A stretch of DNA of 44,179 bases, taken from assembly GCA_045616485.1 (NCBI GenBank), contig JAZLGU010000072.1, positions 1-44,179 on the forward strand, written 5' to 3'. Below the pieces are notes generated by a model that ran no database searches, was not told the DNA's origin, and saw only the letters and a list, made by a program, of their open reading frames with translations. This stretch comes from RGIG3528 sp045616485 (GTDB taxonomy: Bacteria > Bacillota > Clostridia > Lachnospirales > Lachnospiraceae). The position numbers and the translations under genes were made by a program. Below are positions 15,279 to 24,002 of this stretch, in pieces (position 1 is the first letter of the stretch; each line of letters starts with the position of its first letter).

Positions 15279-17219
15279 TTATCTGTAATTTTTCTCTCTA
15301 TGCTCATTCTTCTTTTGATACAGAAGCTTGTCTGCATTTTTTAGGAAGTAGTCAAGGGAATGATCTCTTATAGGTGCACTGAAGGAAGCGATACTTGCAT
15401 GAAGTGGGTAAGGCTTATCGGGACGTGAATTATAGTAAGATATCTGCAGCTTGATGTTATTGATGATCTGCTGAGAAATCTCTTCGGAATCATCGCCCAA
15501 AAGTGCAATAATAAATTCATCACCACCAACTCTGGCCGCCAGCTGATATCCATCAGAATTTTTAATGAACTGACCGATCTGACATAAGGCTGCATCACCT
15601 TCTGCATGACCATGAGTATCATTAATTTTCTTAAGTCCATCCATATCCATGGAAATTATGGAAAGCTTTGTACGTTTACTGTATCCGGACAAAAGCTCGT
15701 CAAATTTATTATAGAATCCATTTCGGTTGTATAAGCCTGTGAGACTATCAGTCATATAGACCTTTATGAGCTTTAATTGATGATTCTGACTTGTAATCAT
15801 ATGAATGAGATTCATCATAAAAGTACTATAAAAATCATAAAGGAAGTAAATGGAATTAAATTCTGCTACTGTATAGCCCAGGCATTTACCATCTGTATGA
15901 ACAGGGATGCAGATAAGATAATTTTGACTATTAAGCTTAGTAATAATGTTGGGACAGATATCTCCATGATTTATAAGCTCATAATTTTTGTCAACACCAT
16001 CGGTAGACTTAGGATCAATTCTAAAAGCGCATAATTTGCTGGTGAAGCAAGTGCCATCTGCTAAAGCATTAGAGCTGGCTCTGGAAAAACCGTGAAAGGA
16101 TGTTTCGATAGCATCTTTATTTGCAATGAGATAAAAATCCAAAATATTGCAACGATTGATAAGTTCGGGTAAAAGCTGGAGTGAACTCAGGACGGAGTTT
16201 TGCTCAGCAGAACTAAAACCCAACTGGCTTACATCATGCTCATACTGGAGACGACTATTCATAACATTTTTAAGATTTACATAATCAAAACCATAGCTCT
16301 TTCCTAAAATCTTGGAATGGCAGCCACAGGATCCCCCTATCTGAAGGGTATTATTAATAGTAATATTTCCCAGCTGGCTCTTGGGAGAATCGGAAAGAGT
16401 ATTAAGAGTTAAAATAATCTTTTCCAGGAAACTGTCATAGTTAATGCAGGCCGTAGTAAGACGTGGAGTGCAGAACTGCTCGATAGGGACACCATCAAAA
16501 CCGGAAACTGCTATATCGTCAGGTACTTTGTAGCCTCTGCTGTTTAAGTACTGAATGACAGCAAAAGCCATGTAGTCATTGGCACAGATAATACAATCCG
16601 GCATAGTATCGAGCCCGGCATCTACTTTGCGAAATATTTCCTTCATACACTGTTCGCAAGGATCGCTCCAAAAACCACCGTAGTAAAGATGATTAAAATC
16701 AAATTTGTAATGATGTTTTTTACATTCCTCAAAGAAAACTGAAATACGCTCCTCGGAAAAAGGATTATCCTTAGGACCTGCCATAAAATAAATATTTTTG
16801 TAATCATGGCAGGTAAGCATATGCTGACATACATCGGAAAAAACGGAGCCGTAGTCAAAACGAATATTGGCATTGCTACCAGGCAGGTATCTATCCAAAG
16901 TAATGACAGGAACACTCATGTCATTGGCTCTCTGAATAAGAGCAATCATATCCTCGTCTCTTTTGTAGGTCTCAGAAAATAAAATGATAGCATCAAATTT
17001 AGACACATCAATAGTCTCAAAGACGTGTCGCTCACCTTCTGTCTCTGGATCATCATAATAAAGGTCGTCCAAAGTAGAGAAAAATACAGGCTTATATCCA
17101 TTTTGAGGAAGTGTGCCTGTAAGCATTCGGATGTTGTTTACTGAATCCTCTCTGAAAAAGCAAGAAATAAAAACAGCAACAACCTTATGTGTGTTTTGTT
17201 CTGAAAATTTTTCGCCCAT
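15279..17219 (-). CDS. LacI-type ligand-binding domain fused to GGDEF diguanylate cyclase
   Basis: A 646-residue putative cyclic di-GMP synthase. The first ~300 residues form a LacI/GalR-type (type I periplasmic-binding) ligand domain, with DAIILFSETYKRDED, VPVITLDRYL and PDCIICANDYMAFAVIQYLNSRGYKVPDDIAVSGFDGVPIEQ. It lacks the N-terminal DNA-binding helix-turn-helix of true LacI repressors and has no signal peptide, so it is probably a cytoplasmic sugar sensor. A linker with a GGSCGCH motif and a middle domain follow. The C-terminal GGDEF domain (about 480-640) has the intact signature RVGGDEFII near 563-571. ATG at 17219 is preferred to a TTG four codons earlier. It ends beside the bidirectional terminator. 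Confidence 0.88.
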   Translation of the reverse strand: MGEKFSEQNTHKVVAVFISCFFREDSVNNIRMLTGTLPQNGYKPVFFSTLDDLYYDDPETEGERHVFETIDVSKFDAIILFSETYKRDEDMIALIQRANDMSVPVITLDRYLPGSNANIRFDYGSVFSDVCQHMLTCHDYKNIYFMAGPKDNPFSEERISVFFEECKKHHYKFDFNHLYYGGFWSDPCEQCMKEIFRKVDAGLDTMPDCIICANDYMAFAVIQYLNSRGYKVPDDIAVSGFDGVPIEQFCTPRLTTACINYDSFLEKIILTLNTLSDSPKSQLGNITINNTLQIGGSCGCHSKILGKSYGFDYVNLKNVMNSRLQYEHDVSQLGFSSAEQNSVLSSLQLLPELINRCNILDFYLIANKDAIETSFHGFSRASSNALADGTCFTSKLCAFRIDPKSTDGVDKNYELINHGDICPNIITKLNSQNYLICIPVHTDGKCLGYTVAEFNSIYFLYDFYSTFMMNLIHMITSQNHQLKLIKVYMTDSLTGLYNRNGFYNKFDELLSGYSKRTKLSIISMDMDGLKKINDTHGHAEGDAALCQIGQFIKNSDGYQLAARVGGDEFIIALLGDDSEEISQQIINNIKLQISYYNSRPDKPYPLHASIASFSAPIRDHSLDYFLKNADKLLYQKKNEHREKNYR

Positions 17220-17243
17220 TAATAACCCCAAAGAAAATGCTTA

Positions 17244-17257
17244 TTCTAATATTAGAA
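17244..17257. promoter_or_regulatory. 14-bp palindrome upstream of the LacI-GGDEF gene
   Basis: TTCTAATATTAGAA (17244-17257) is a perfect palindrome 25 bases upstream of the - strand start codon, within the divergent gap between two GGDEF genes. It is AT-rich, so chance is possible, but its position suits an operator. Confidence 0.35.
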
Positions 17258-17398
17258 AAACAATATAAGCATACACCGAAATTGTCTGAATGTAAAGGGT
17301 TTGATAGTAAAAAGTAGGAAAAAAGACCTAGAAAATTCTTTAATAAAATCAAAAAATATCCGATATATAAAATGAGGGATTAGGATAGTGAGGAAAAA

Positions 17399-18397
17399 AT
17401 GACTACAAAAATTGACAAAATTATAGGAGACCTTCTTCTTGAACTGTCTGAATCAGAGAGCATTGACCAGGAATTTATTCAGGGCATAGTGGAGAGAGTA
17501 CGTAAAAAGTTGAATCTGGGTACTGTATTTATAATGACCCACACCGGAGACAACAGAGATTATAGTTTTCGATGGATTTCGGCATTGAATGCAGACTTTA
17601 TGCCTATTGGTGACTCGATACATATCAGATCGAAAATGTATAAAGAGATATTGGAAAATAGCAAGTCGGATCCTGTGTATCGTACTATCTTTTTCGGAAA
17701 GGGGGTAAAGGGTAGCGTATCTACCATGTCTTATACTTTTATAAGATCTGCATCCAATGTTATGGATGGAGCAGTGGGATTTGTTTCATATGAAGACCAT
17801 GAGTGGACTGAAGAGGAAGAAGAATGTCTGCGAAAATTGGGTAGAACATTAAGAAGGGTATTAGCTCCGGATATGCTGCATGATACTGACATTCAGCTAA
17901 AGATGGCTCATACCAAAGTAGACATATACCGTCATTATACTGAATATGATACTCTTACCCAGGTGCCAAATCGTCACTATTTTGTACGTTTTTGCAAGGA
18001 ATATGTAGAAAAGTCAAAAAGACCTAATGTTGGATTTCTATTTGCAGACCTAAACAGACTGAAATTTATCAATGATACCATGGGACATCCTGAAGGTGAC
18101 ATATATATTACAAATTTTGCGGAAAAGCTAAGTAAAAGCTTTAATAATGCTACAGTCTGCAGGATTAGTGGTGATGAATTTATAGTATGTGATACAAAAG
18201 ATAACATGGAAGAATTTAATAGAAAAATAGCTGCTCTCCAAACTGAAAATATATATCGAGGAGTTAGGCAGGCATCAATAGGTCATGTTTGGATGGAACA
18301 GGCTGAAAATATAAAGGATGTTATGAATCAGGCGGAAGAGCTGATGTATACTGATAAACAGCAGTTTTACGTTGAATATCCACAGTATAAGAGATAA
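17399..18397 (+). CDS. GAF-like/GGDEF domain protein
   Basis: A 332-residue soluble protein with an N-terminal sensory region of about 165 residues that resembles a GAF domain (VERVRKKLNLGTVFIM..., GAVGFVSYEDHEWTEEEEECLRKLGRTL), followed by a GGDEF domain. The domain begins with YDTLTQVPNRHYF and has LFADLNRLKFINDTMGHPEGD. The signature is SGDEF (about 257-261), with serine for the first glycine, a change tolerated in some active cyclases. A diguanylate cyclase activity is plausible but unproven. It is transcribed divergently from the LacI-GGDEF gene. No clear Shine-Dalgarno beyond GAGG (17390-17393). Confidence 0.82.
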   Translation: MTTKIDKIIGDLLLELSESESIDQEFIQGIVERVRKKLNLGTVFIMTHTGDNRDYSFRWISALNADFMPIGDSIHIRSKMYKEILENSKSDPVYRTIFFGKGVKGSVSTMSYTFIRSASNVMDGAVGFVSYEDHEWTEEEEECLRKLGRTLRRVLAPDMLHDTDIQLKMAHTKVDIYRHYTEYDTLTQVPNRHYFVRFCKEYVEKSKRPNVGFLFADLNRLKFINDTMGHPEGDIYITNFAEKLSKSFNNATVCRISGDEFIVCDTKDNMEEFNRKIAALQTENIYRGVRQASIGHVWMEQAENIKDVMNQAEELMYTDKQQFYVEYPQYKR

Positions 18398-18400
18398 TAA

Positions 18401-18455
18401 AAAAGGACGTATGAAAATGTTAACCGGCAAAAGCTAACATATCATACGTCTTTTT
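18401..18455. terminator. Bidirectional terminator between convergent genes
   Basis: GACGTATGA (18406-18414) pairs with TCATACGTC (18442-18450), with A-run (18399-18404) and T-run (18451-18455) flanks and a partly structured 27-nt loop. It serves the + strand GGDEF gene and the - strand dlt-like operon. Confidence 0.8.
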
Positions 18456-18462
18456 ATAATAC

Positions 18463-19416
18463 TTAATGCTTATTATATTTATTTAAAGCTTCATCCCAGG
18501 CACTATAAGAATCATTACCTCTATGATCGGAAAGCTGATATTTATCAGAAATAACTTTACCCATATAAGTACTGAATTTCTTTGCACCGGAGAAATTCAA
18601 GTGGTTACCGGCATCCAAAGTATCGGTAAGCCAGTCAATATCCAGGTGGGAAATATTAGAATCGATATTCATATCGATATATTCTACCCCCAGTCTGTCT
18701 GCCATAAGAACCGTAGCATTATGCTTTTCATAATCCCAGTTGGCAGGAGAAGGAACAGAAACAATAAGAAGCTTAGCTCCGTTGGTTTCAACCAGTTCAT
18801 TAATCTTAGCCAGATAGTCTTCAACCATATAGCCCATTTCAGTAGACTGACTGGTCTCTATCATCCAGGCACCGCCTGTGTATGGGATGATGGCAGTACG
18901 ATACTTAAAGCCCTTATAGTCATTGGGGTTGTTACCTATAGTAACGCCACCCTTTATATAGCCCTTCCATTTAGTATGATACTTAAATACCGGAAGTACA
19001 GTCTCAAAAGCATGCATCACTTTGTCGTCGTTGGACTGGTAAGCACCGCCAAAACGGAAAAATGAATCAGACTCAATAATAACGACTTTAGGAGACTGTT
19101 TTGAAAAAACATTCTGCAAAATGGCATATGAATCACAAAGTCTCTGAAGTGAAGTACCACAGATATAGGAAGTAAAACCATATTGCTGATAAAAAAGCAT
19201 AGGACTGAAGGCTGAATAAGTCTCACTATCACCGATAACTACAACATCGATGGTATTAGGAGTCTCGATAGCCAGTTCATTAAGCTTTTCTCTTACATTT
19301 ACAATATTGTAGATGTTTTTTTCGTCACCCTTTGGCATGGTTATATAGGAAGCTATACCTAAAATAGCCAGAAGACCTGCCAGGAAAAGGACGGTATGTA
19401 AAATTTGTTTCTTCAT
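18463..19416 (-). CDS. SGNH-fold membrane-anchored protein (DltD/AlgX-like role)
   Basis: A 317-residue protein with one N-terminal transmembrane helix (about 8-27) and an extracytoplasmic SGNH-like domain. The nucleophile block is VVVIGDSETYSAF with Ser64, and a matching DAGNHLNFSGAKKFS near residue 275 supplies Asp and His. Proteins of this kind partner MBOAT transporters and hand acyl groups to surface polymers (DltD, AlgJ/X, PatB). The ATG at 19416 lies 8 bases after AAGGAGG; an earlier in-frame ATG at 19443 is upstream of that site. It begins 13 bases after the MBOAT stop and is the last gene of the operon before the terminator. Confidence 0.85.
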   Translation of the reverse strand: MKKQILHTVLFLAGLLAILGIASYITMPKGDEKNIYNIVNVREKLNELAIETPNTIDVVVIGDSETYSAFSPMLFYQQYGFTSYICGTSLQRLCDSYAILQNVFSKQSPKVVIIESDSFFRFGGAYQSNDDKVMHAFETVLPVFKYHTKWKGYIKGGVTIGNNPNDYKGFKYRTAIIPYTGGAWMIETSQSTEMGYMVEDYLAKINELVETNGAKLLIVSVPSPANWDYEKHNATVLMADRLGVEYIDMNIDSNISHLDIDWLTDTLDAGNHLNFSGAKKFSTYMGKVISDKYQLSDHRGNDSYSAWDEALNKYNKH

Positions 19417-19429
19417 GGATCCGTCCTCC

Positions 19430-20977
19430 TTAATATCCTGCATAGATCAGCTCGACAATAGAGTAGCCGCTGCCATATGCACCAAACATAACGATAACAA
19501 AGATACAAGTGTACCAGAAAATCCATCTGACAGGTGTAGGACACTTGTATAACAGATCTCTTACCTGGATATTCATTTCATGGAGTATACCTACGATAAG
19601 TACAACAATTAAGCAGGTTAATGCTATGTATAAATCAGCACGCTCCAGATTCATACGTCCAAAATTTCTAGAAAATTCGGAGTAATGGAAGCTCTTAAAA
19701 ATACCGCCTATCATCTTAAAGCCTTTTCCGACGGTCTCGGCTCTAAAGAAAAGCTCACCGGTAAAAATGATAACCATCATCTTGCAGCTTCTGAGGAAAT
19801 TCCAGAAAAAACGTCCAACTTTATTGGTAATACGTTCATCTAAAGCCTTAACAGGATTTTCCAAAAGCAGCTCGATAAAAATAATAACAAAATAATAAAA
19901 GCCATAGAATATGAAATTCCAGGCAGCGCCATGCCATAAACCATTGCATGCCCATACGCAGAAAAGAGAAATGGTAGGAGCTACAAATTTGGATACTTCA
20001 CGACCAAATTTATTTTTAACTTTTTTTGCCAGGTTTTTAACAGGCTTGGATAAAGAAACAGGATAGAAGATATAATCCTTGAAAAATGCGCCAAGGGTAA
20101 TATGCCATCTTCTCCAGAATTCACCTGCAGTCTTGGCACGGAAAGGCTGACGGAAATTTTCCGGTAAGCTAATACCGAAAATTTCAGCAGAGCCTATACA
20201 AATATCCATACAACCGGAAAATTCGTTGTACAGATTGGCAACATAAGCAATAACGCCAAAAAGAATGATAGAGCCATCAAGATTCTCATAATTGGAGAAG
20301 ACGTACTCTGAGACACAGTAAAAACGGTCAGCAATGACTATTTTTTTGAAAAGACCCCAAAGAATACGCTGATAACCATATTTCAAATTTTTGTAGGATA
20401 TGCTTTTTCCTTCGTATAGAGGCTCAACATCAGCAAATCTTGCAATAGGTCCCTCCATAATGGTAGGGAAAAATGAAAGATAAAGGGCAGTTTTAACGAG
20501 ATTAGTCTCTGCCTTCTGAGTACCACGATATACATCAGTCAGATAGGAAATAATCTGAAGTGTATAGAAGGAAATACCGATAGGAGCAATAAAGCTCTTG
20601 GGAGTGTACTTCCAAGGACAGTTGAAAAGTCCAAGGAAATCAGAAAGGGTAGTACCGAAGAAATTAGTATACTTAAGAATCACCAGCACAGAAAGAACAG
20701 TAAGTATACCAAAGGTCAGTACCTGTTTTTGTTTCTTTTTAACAGCTTTCGCTCCACCCTCAGTCGTAATCTTAACGTAATCCAGCCATATACCACAAAG
20801 ATGGGTAAAAAAGATTGCCAATATAATGTACACAACGTAGAATCTGCTGATCAGGAAGAAAAAAGTAAAATTGGCCACCAGCATAACTACAAAGCGTGCT
20901 TTTTGAGGCATCAACTGGTATAAGAGAATAACCAGTGGAAGAAAGCATGCAAAATAAGCTATATAATTATAAGACAT
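19430..20977 (-). CDS. MBOAT-family O-acyltransferase (DltB-like)
   Basis: A 515-residue polytopic membrane protein of the MBOAT family, which moves acyl groups from a cytoplasmic carrier to an extracytoplasmic acceptor. About ten hydrophobic segments are visible. Family motifs are GISFYTLQIISYLTDVYRG (134-152), ENFRQPFRAKTAGEFWRRWHITL (conserved His292) and ACNGLWHGAAWNF (catalytic His349). It lies between the acyl carrier protein gene, 3 bases upstream, and the SGNH gene. Together with the adenylation enzyme this is the minimal machinery of a DltABCD-like pathway. The acceptor polymer cannot be identified from sequence. Confidence 0.9.
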   Translation of the reverse strand: MSYNYIAYFACFLPLVILLYQLMPQKARFVVMLVANFTFFFLISRFYVVYIILAIFFTHLCGIWLDYVKITTEGGAKAVKKKQKQVLTFGILTVLSVLVILKYTNFFGTTLSDFLGLFNCPWKYTPKSFIAPIGISFYTLQIISYLTDVYRGTQKAETNLVKTALYLSFFPTIMEGPIARFADVEPLYEGKSISYKNLKYGYQRILWGLFKKIVIADRFYCVSEYVFSNYENLDGSIILFGVIAYVANLYNEFSGCMDICIGSAEIFGISLPENFRQPFRAKTAGEFWRRWHITLGAFFKDYIFYPVSLSKPVKNLAKKVKNKFGREVSKFVAPTISLFCVWACNGLWHGAAWNFIFYGFYYFVIIFIELLLENPVKALDERITNKVGRFFWNFLRSCKMMVIIFTGELFFRAETVGKGFKMIGGIFKSFHYSEFSRNFGRMNLERADLYIALTCLIVVLIVGILHEMNIQVRDLLYKCPTPVRWIFWYTCIFVIVMFGAYGSGYSIVELIYAGY

Positions 20978-20980
20978 TAT

Positions 20981-21208
20981 TTATGCGTTCTGAAGACGGG
21001 TAATCATATTCCACAGTGCTGTTGCAGAATTGAAGTTGGCAGGTATAAGCTCAGCAGGACCTACCTCAACGTCAAATGCATCCTCGATCTCGCTAACAAG
21101 GGAAAGAATGCTGAAAGAATCAAGAATATGATCATCAATAAGAGTATCACAATTCTCGTAGTCTACACCTGGCTTTACATCCTCTAAAATCTCTAATAAT
21201 TCGTCCAT
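20981..21208 (-). CDS. Acyl carrier protein (DltC-like)
   Basis: A 75-residue acidic four-helix carrier. The 4'-phosphopantetheine attachment site is Ser31 in the motif ILDSFSILSL, preceded by LIDDHILD. The ATG has GGAG (minus strand, near 21217) upstream. Its location between a decarboxylase gene and a DltB-like MBOAT gene makes it the likely carrier for the acyl group made by the adenylation enzyme encoded at 22472-23980. A phosphopantetheinyl transferase is not in the window and must act from elsewhere. Confidence 0.92.
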   Translation of the reverse strand: MDELLEILEDVKPGVDYENCDTLIDDHILDSFSILSLVSEIEDAFDVEVGPAELIPANFNSATALWNMITRLQNA

Positions 21209-21232
21209 TTTAATCTCCTTACATTAATAAAT

Positions 21233-22411
21233 TTATGAGTTAAATGTGTTTGTTTCACATTTTTCACGAATAACAGTGAGGCCATCTGCCTCATTATAAA
21301 AAGCAACAGTAGGAAGCTCACGACTTAAGAAAAGCGCCATACCTTCCGTAACGGAATAAGCTCCGCAGTTTTCAAAAACAAAGGTATCTCCCACATTCAT
21401 AACAGGGAAAGGTGTTGCCTTTAGGATAACATCATTAACTGTGCAAAGTGAACCGCAGATAGTCAGCTCCTCCTCACCATCAGTAGAGTCGTTATTATTG
21501 TTAAAAAGTAACTTCATAAAAGGCTTTTTCATGCCCATTATTTGACCATAATAGTTGAGCTGGTGGATGCCGCCATCGACAATAACATAATTGGTACCGT
21601 CAGATGACTTTTTATCCATAACAGTAGTCAGATAGGAACCGCAGGAGCTGGCCAAAAATCTTCCCATTTCCAAAGTAATATGAGAAAAATTCGTAATAAT
21701 ATCCAAAGCCTCGGACAGGGCCTCTACTTCAGAGACAGCATCGATCATTTCGTCCTTTTCGAAGTAGGTAAAGGAAAGACCCGGGCCATATTCCAGTTCA
21801 TGTACCTCTGTATGATAGGTATCATGAAGAAAAGCAGCATATTCGTTCAGCATCGTCAGCTCTTTGATTACTTTTTTCATCTTCTTCTGGGTGCCGGAAT
21901 AGTAGTGGATGCCGTAAAATTCCATATTGGGGTCAGCCAGTACCTTTACCAGTGTGTCCTCAAAAGTACTTTTGTCCATACCGAACTGATTGCCGGAAGA
22001 AAGACGGATAATGACCTTTATCTGAAGATTTTTTTCCTGGCAAAGCTTGGATAATATATGGAAGTGCTGTGGACTTTCCATGGTAAAAAAGCCATGTCCT
22101 GTGGATAAATCCAGGATTCTTTCCATGGAATCAGGAGTCTTATTGACACCTGATACGATAATGCGGTCAGGAGAAGCACCATATCTATGGCAGATCTCAT
22201 ACTCACCGGGAGAACAAACTTCCAGCTTGTCAGCAGTATCTTTTAAATCTTTAACAAGAAAGGGATTGGCTTTCATGGCATAGGCTATATCTGCCTTGCC
22301 TTGAAGACCGGATTTAATCATATTTAAGCGGCCATGCAGCTCATCAATATCAAAAACATAGCTGGGAGTAGATAATGTTTCTTTTGCTGTTTTTAGTATA
22401 TCAAGATTCAT
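21233..22411 (-). CDS. PLP-dependent fold-type III amino-acid decarboxylase (LysA/BtrK-like)
   Basis: A 392-residue enzyme of the ornithine/diaminopimelate decarboxylase family. The PLP lysine is K47 in IAYAMKANPF. Other features are GIHYYSGTQ (168-174), the Gly-rich phosphate loop ITLEMGRFLASSCG, VDGGIH, the active-site cysteine C323 in CGSLCTVNDVI and a conserved tyrosine Y352 in CGAYS. Its substrate could be free diaminopimelate or another amino acid. Relatives such as BtrK of butirosin synthesis decarboxylate an amino acid tethered to a carrier protein, and the adjacent adenylation and carrier genes favour such a role (inference). It has its own AAGGAG site and may be coupled to a short upstream reading frame. 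Confidence 0.88.
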   Translation of the reverse strand: MNLDILKTAKETLSTPSYVFDIDELHGRLNMIKSGLQGKADIAYAMKANPFLVKDLKDTADKLEVCSPGEYEICHRYGASPDRIIVSGVNKTPDSMERILDLSTGHGFFTMESPQHFHILSKLCQEKNLQIKVIIRLSSGNQFGMDKSTFEDTLVKVLADPNMEFYGIHYYSGTQKKMKKVIKELTMLNEYAAFLHDTYHTEVHELEYGPGLSFTYFEKDEMIDAVSEVEALSEALDIITNFSHITLEMGRFLASSCGSYLTTVMDKKSSDGTNYVIVDGGIHQLNYYGQIMGMKKPFMKLLFNNNNDSTDGEEELTICGSLCTVNDVILKATPFPVMNVGDTFVFENCGAYSVTEGMALFLSRELPTVAFYNEADGLTVIREKCETNTFNS

Positions 22412-22454
22412 GTATGCTCCTTTTTTGAACGCAGTGAGAAAATGGAGCGACCAT
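22401..22454 (-). CDS. Possible 17-residue leader peptide before the decarboxylase
   Basis: An ATG at 22454 with a perfect AAGGAG site opens a 17-codon frame, MVAPFSHCVQKRSIHES, whose stop codon overlaps the first codons of the decarboxylase. The ribosome-binding sequence and ATG are an exact copy of those of the decarboxylase 43 bases downstream, so this may be a translationally coupled leader or simply a duplicated start region. Confidence 0.4.
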   Translation of the reverse strand: MVAPFSHCVQKRSIHES

Positions 22455-22465
22455 GTATGCTCCTT
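22409..22465 (-). repeat. 14-bp direct repeat of Shine-Dalgarno plus ATG
   Basis: AAGGAGCATACATG occurs twice, at 22465-22452 and 22422-22409 on the - strand. Both copies carry a ribosome-binding site and start codon in the gap between the adenylation and decarboxylase genes. Confidence 0.9.
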
Positions 22466-22471
22466 ATTTCC

Positions 22472-23980
22472 TTATTTGCCTTTGTACTCAGCCATCAGTG
22501 CTTTTCTGTCAATTTTGCCATTTTTTGTAATAGGCAGCTCTTCTTTTTGCATAAAGCGGTTGGGAATCATGTATTCAGGAACTTTAGCCTTTAAAACTTC
22601 GGTAATCTCAGATACATCAGCGCTTCCTGTGTAAAAAGCGATGAGTCTGTTTTTCTCTTCGTCAAAAAGGGCTACAGCACGCTCAATACCTGCAACAGCG
22701 TTAAGGCTGGCGTCGATTTCTTCCAGTTCAATACGATGTCCCATATGCTTAATCTGGAAATCTTTTCTGCCGCAGAAGTATAATAAACCATCACTGCCTC
22801 TAAATCCCATATCACCCGTACGGTATATACGCTCATAAAAATCATGATTTACAGGATTCTCGGTAAAAGCCTTATTAGTGGCTTCGGGATTGTTATAGTA
22901 GCCTATAGCCAGGCAAAGACCGCTGACGCATATCTCGCCGGCAACATTTTCAGCAGTAATTTCTTTATCATTTTCGTCCAAAAGGAAGACCTTTTCATTG
23001 TCAAAAGGTAAGCCTATAGGAAGTTTTTCGGTATCTGTGTACTGGCGGTCAAGAATATGATAAGTACAATTACAGGTAATCTCTGTAGGACCGTACAGAT
23101 TAACAAATGTAGCATCAGGATAGTAGGCTCTCCAAGCATTTAACTGCTTAATAGGCATAGCCTCTCCGGAAAACATGATTTTATTAATCTTGGAAGGTAC
23201 TTTGTACTTGAGACCATGAAGTCTGTTCAGCATACAAAGGGCGGAAACTGCCCAGATGAGAGTAGTAACACCATTGTCATCCAGCATATCTACTACATTC
23301 TGAGGGAACATAAAGTAGCTTTTGGGGATAAGGACGATAGTGGCACCTGTTTTTAAGCAGGAATATATGTCTTTAACTGAAACGTCAAAGTCAAAAGGCG
23401 CCTGATTGCCCAGTACGTCTTCACCTGTAATACCGAAAGTCTCAGTAAATGTATCAATAAAGTCGATAACGGAAGCATGTCCTACAACAACGCCCTTGGG
23501 GACGCCTGTAGAGCCGGAAGTAAAATTGCAGTAGAGAGGATCAGTAGAAAGGGCCTGCGCACGTACTGCAGCCAGACGATCTTCGTTGATATCTGTAGGA
23601 AAATCAGTCAGATCCAGCACTTTGCCGGTATAGCCGGCCTCTGTCAGCTTGTCCATATGTTCAGGCCAGGTCAGCACAACAGAAGGAGAAGTAACAGACA
23701 GAATCTGCTGGATACGTGTAAGCGGAAAAGTAGGATCCAGCAGGCAGTAAAAACCGCCGGCATAGACAATACCCATAAAAGCTTCCAGTACCGGAGCTGA
23801 CTTTTCTGCGAATACAACAACAGGCTTACGTGGGGCAGTAAGCTCGGTAAGAGTGCTACCCATAGCCTTAGCTGAGGCTAAGAAAGCTTCATAAGTCACG
23901 CTGGTGTTCGCATCAATAATAGCAGTTTTGGATGGAGAGCAACTGGCAGATGCTTCCAAATACTCAAGTATGTTTTTCAT
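22472..23980 (-). CDS. Amino-acid adenylation enzyme (DltA-like stand-alone A domain)
   Basis: A 502-residue AMP-forming enzyme expected to activate an amino acid and load it on the neighbouring carrier protein. Core motifs are all present: A3 NFTSGSTGVPKG, A4 FDFDVSVKD, A5 NLYGPTE, A7 YRTGDMG, A8 GRKDFQIKHMGHRIELEEID and A10 PITKNGKIDRKAL, with catalytic K489. Asp199 fits the residue that binds the substrate alpha-amino group in amino-acid adenylating enzymes. At the position of Cys269 of Bacillus cereus DltA, implicated in D-Ala selection, this protein has Ser271 in MFSGEA. The substrate may therefore not be D-alanine. It is the first gene of the decarboxylase/ACP/MBOAT/SGNH run. Confidence 0.88.
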   Translation of the reverse strand: MKNILEYLEASASCSPSKTAIIDANTSVTYEAFLASAKAMGSTLTELTAPRKPVVVFAEKSAPVLEAFMGIVYAGGFYCLLDPTFPLTRIQQILSVTSPSVVLTWPEHMDKLTEAGYTGKVLDLTDFPTDINEDRLAAVRAQALSTDPLYCNFTSGSTGVPKGVVVGHASVIDFIDTFTETFGITGEDVLGNQAPFDFDVSVKDIYSCLKTGATIVLIPKSYFMFPQNVVDMLDDNGVTTLIWAVSALCMLNRLHGLKYKVPSKINKIMFSGEAMPIKQLNAWRAYYPDATFVNLYGPTEITCNCTYHILDRQYTDTEKLPIGLPFDNEKVFLLDENDKEITAENVAGEICVSGLCLAIGYYNNPEATNKAFTENPVNHDFYERIYRTGDMGFRGSDGLLYFCGRKDFQIKHMGHRIELEEIDASLNAVAGIERAVALFDEEKNRLIAFYTGSADVSEITEVLKAKVPEYMIPNRFMQKEELPITKNGKIDRKALMAEYKGK

Positions 23981-24002
23981 TTTACTTTCCTCTACACATA
24001 AA

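Noticed and set aside
18523..19065. 180-codon open frame on the + strand
   Set aside because: Antisense to the SGNH gene, whose membrane helix and GDSE motif are clear; composition is not protein-like.
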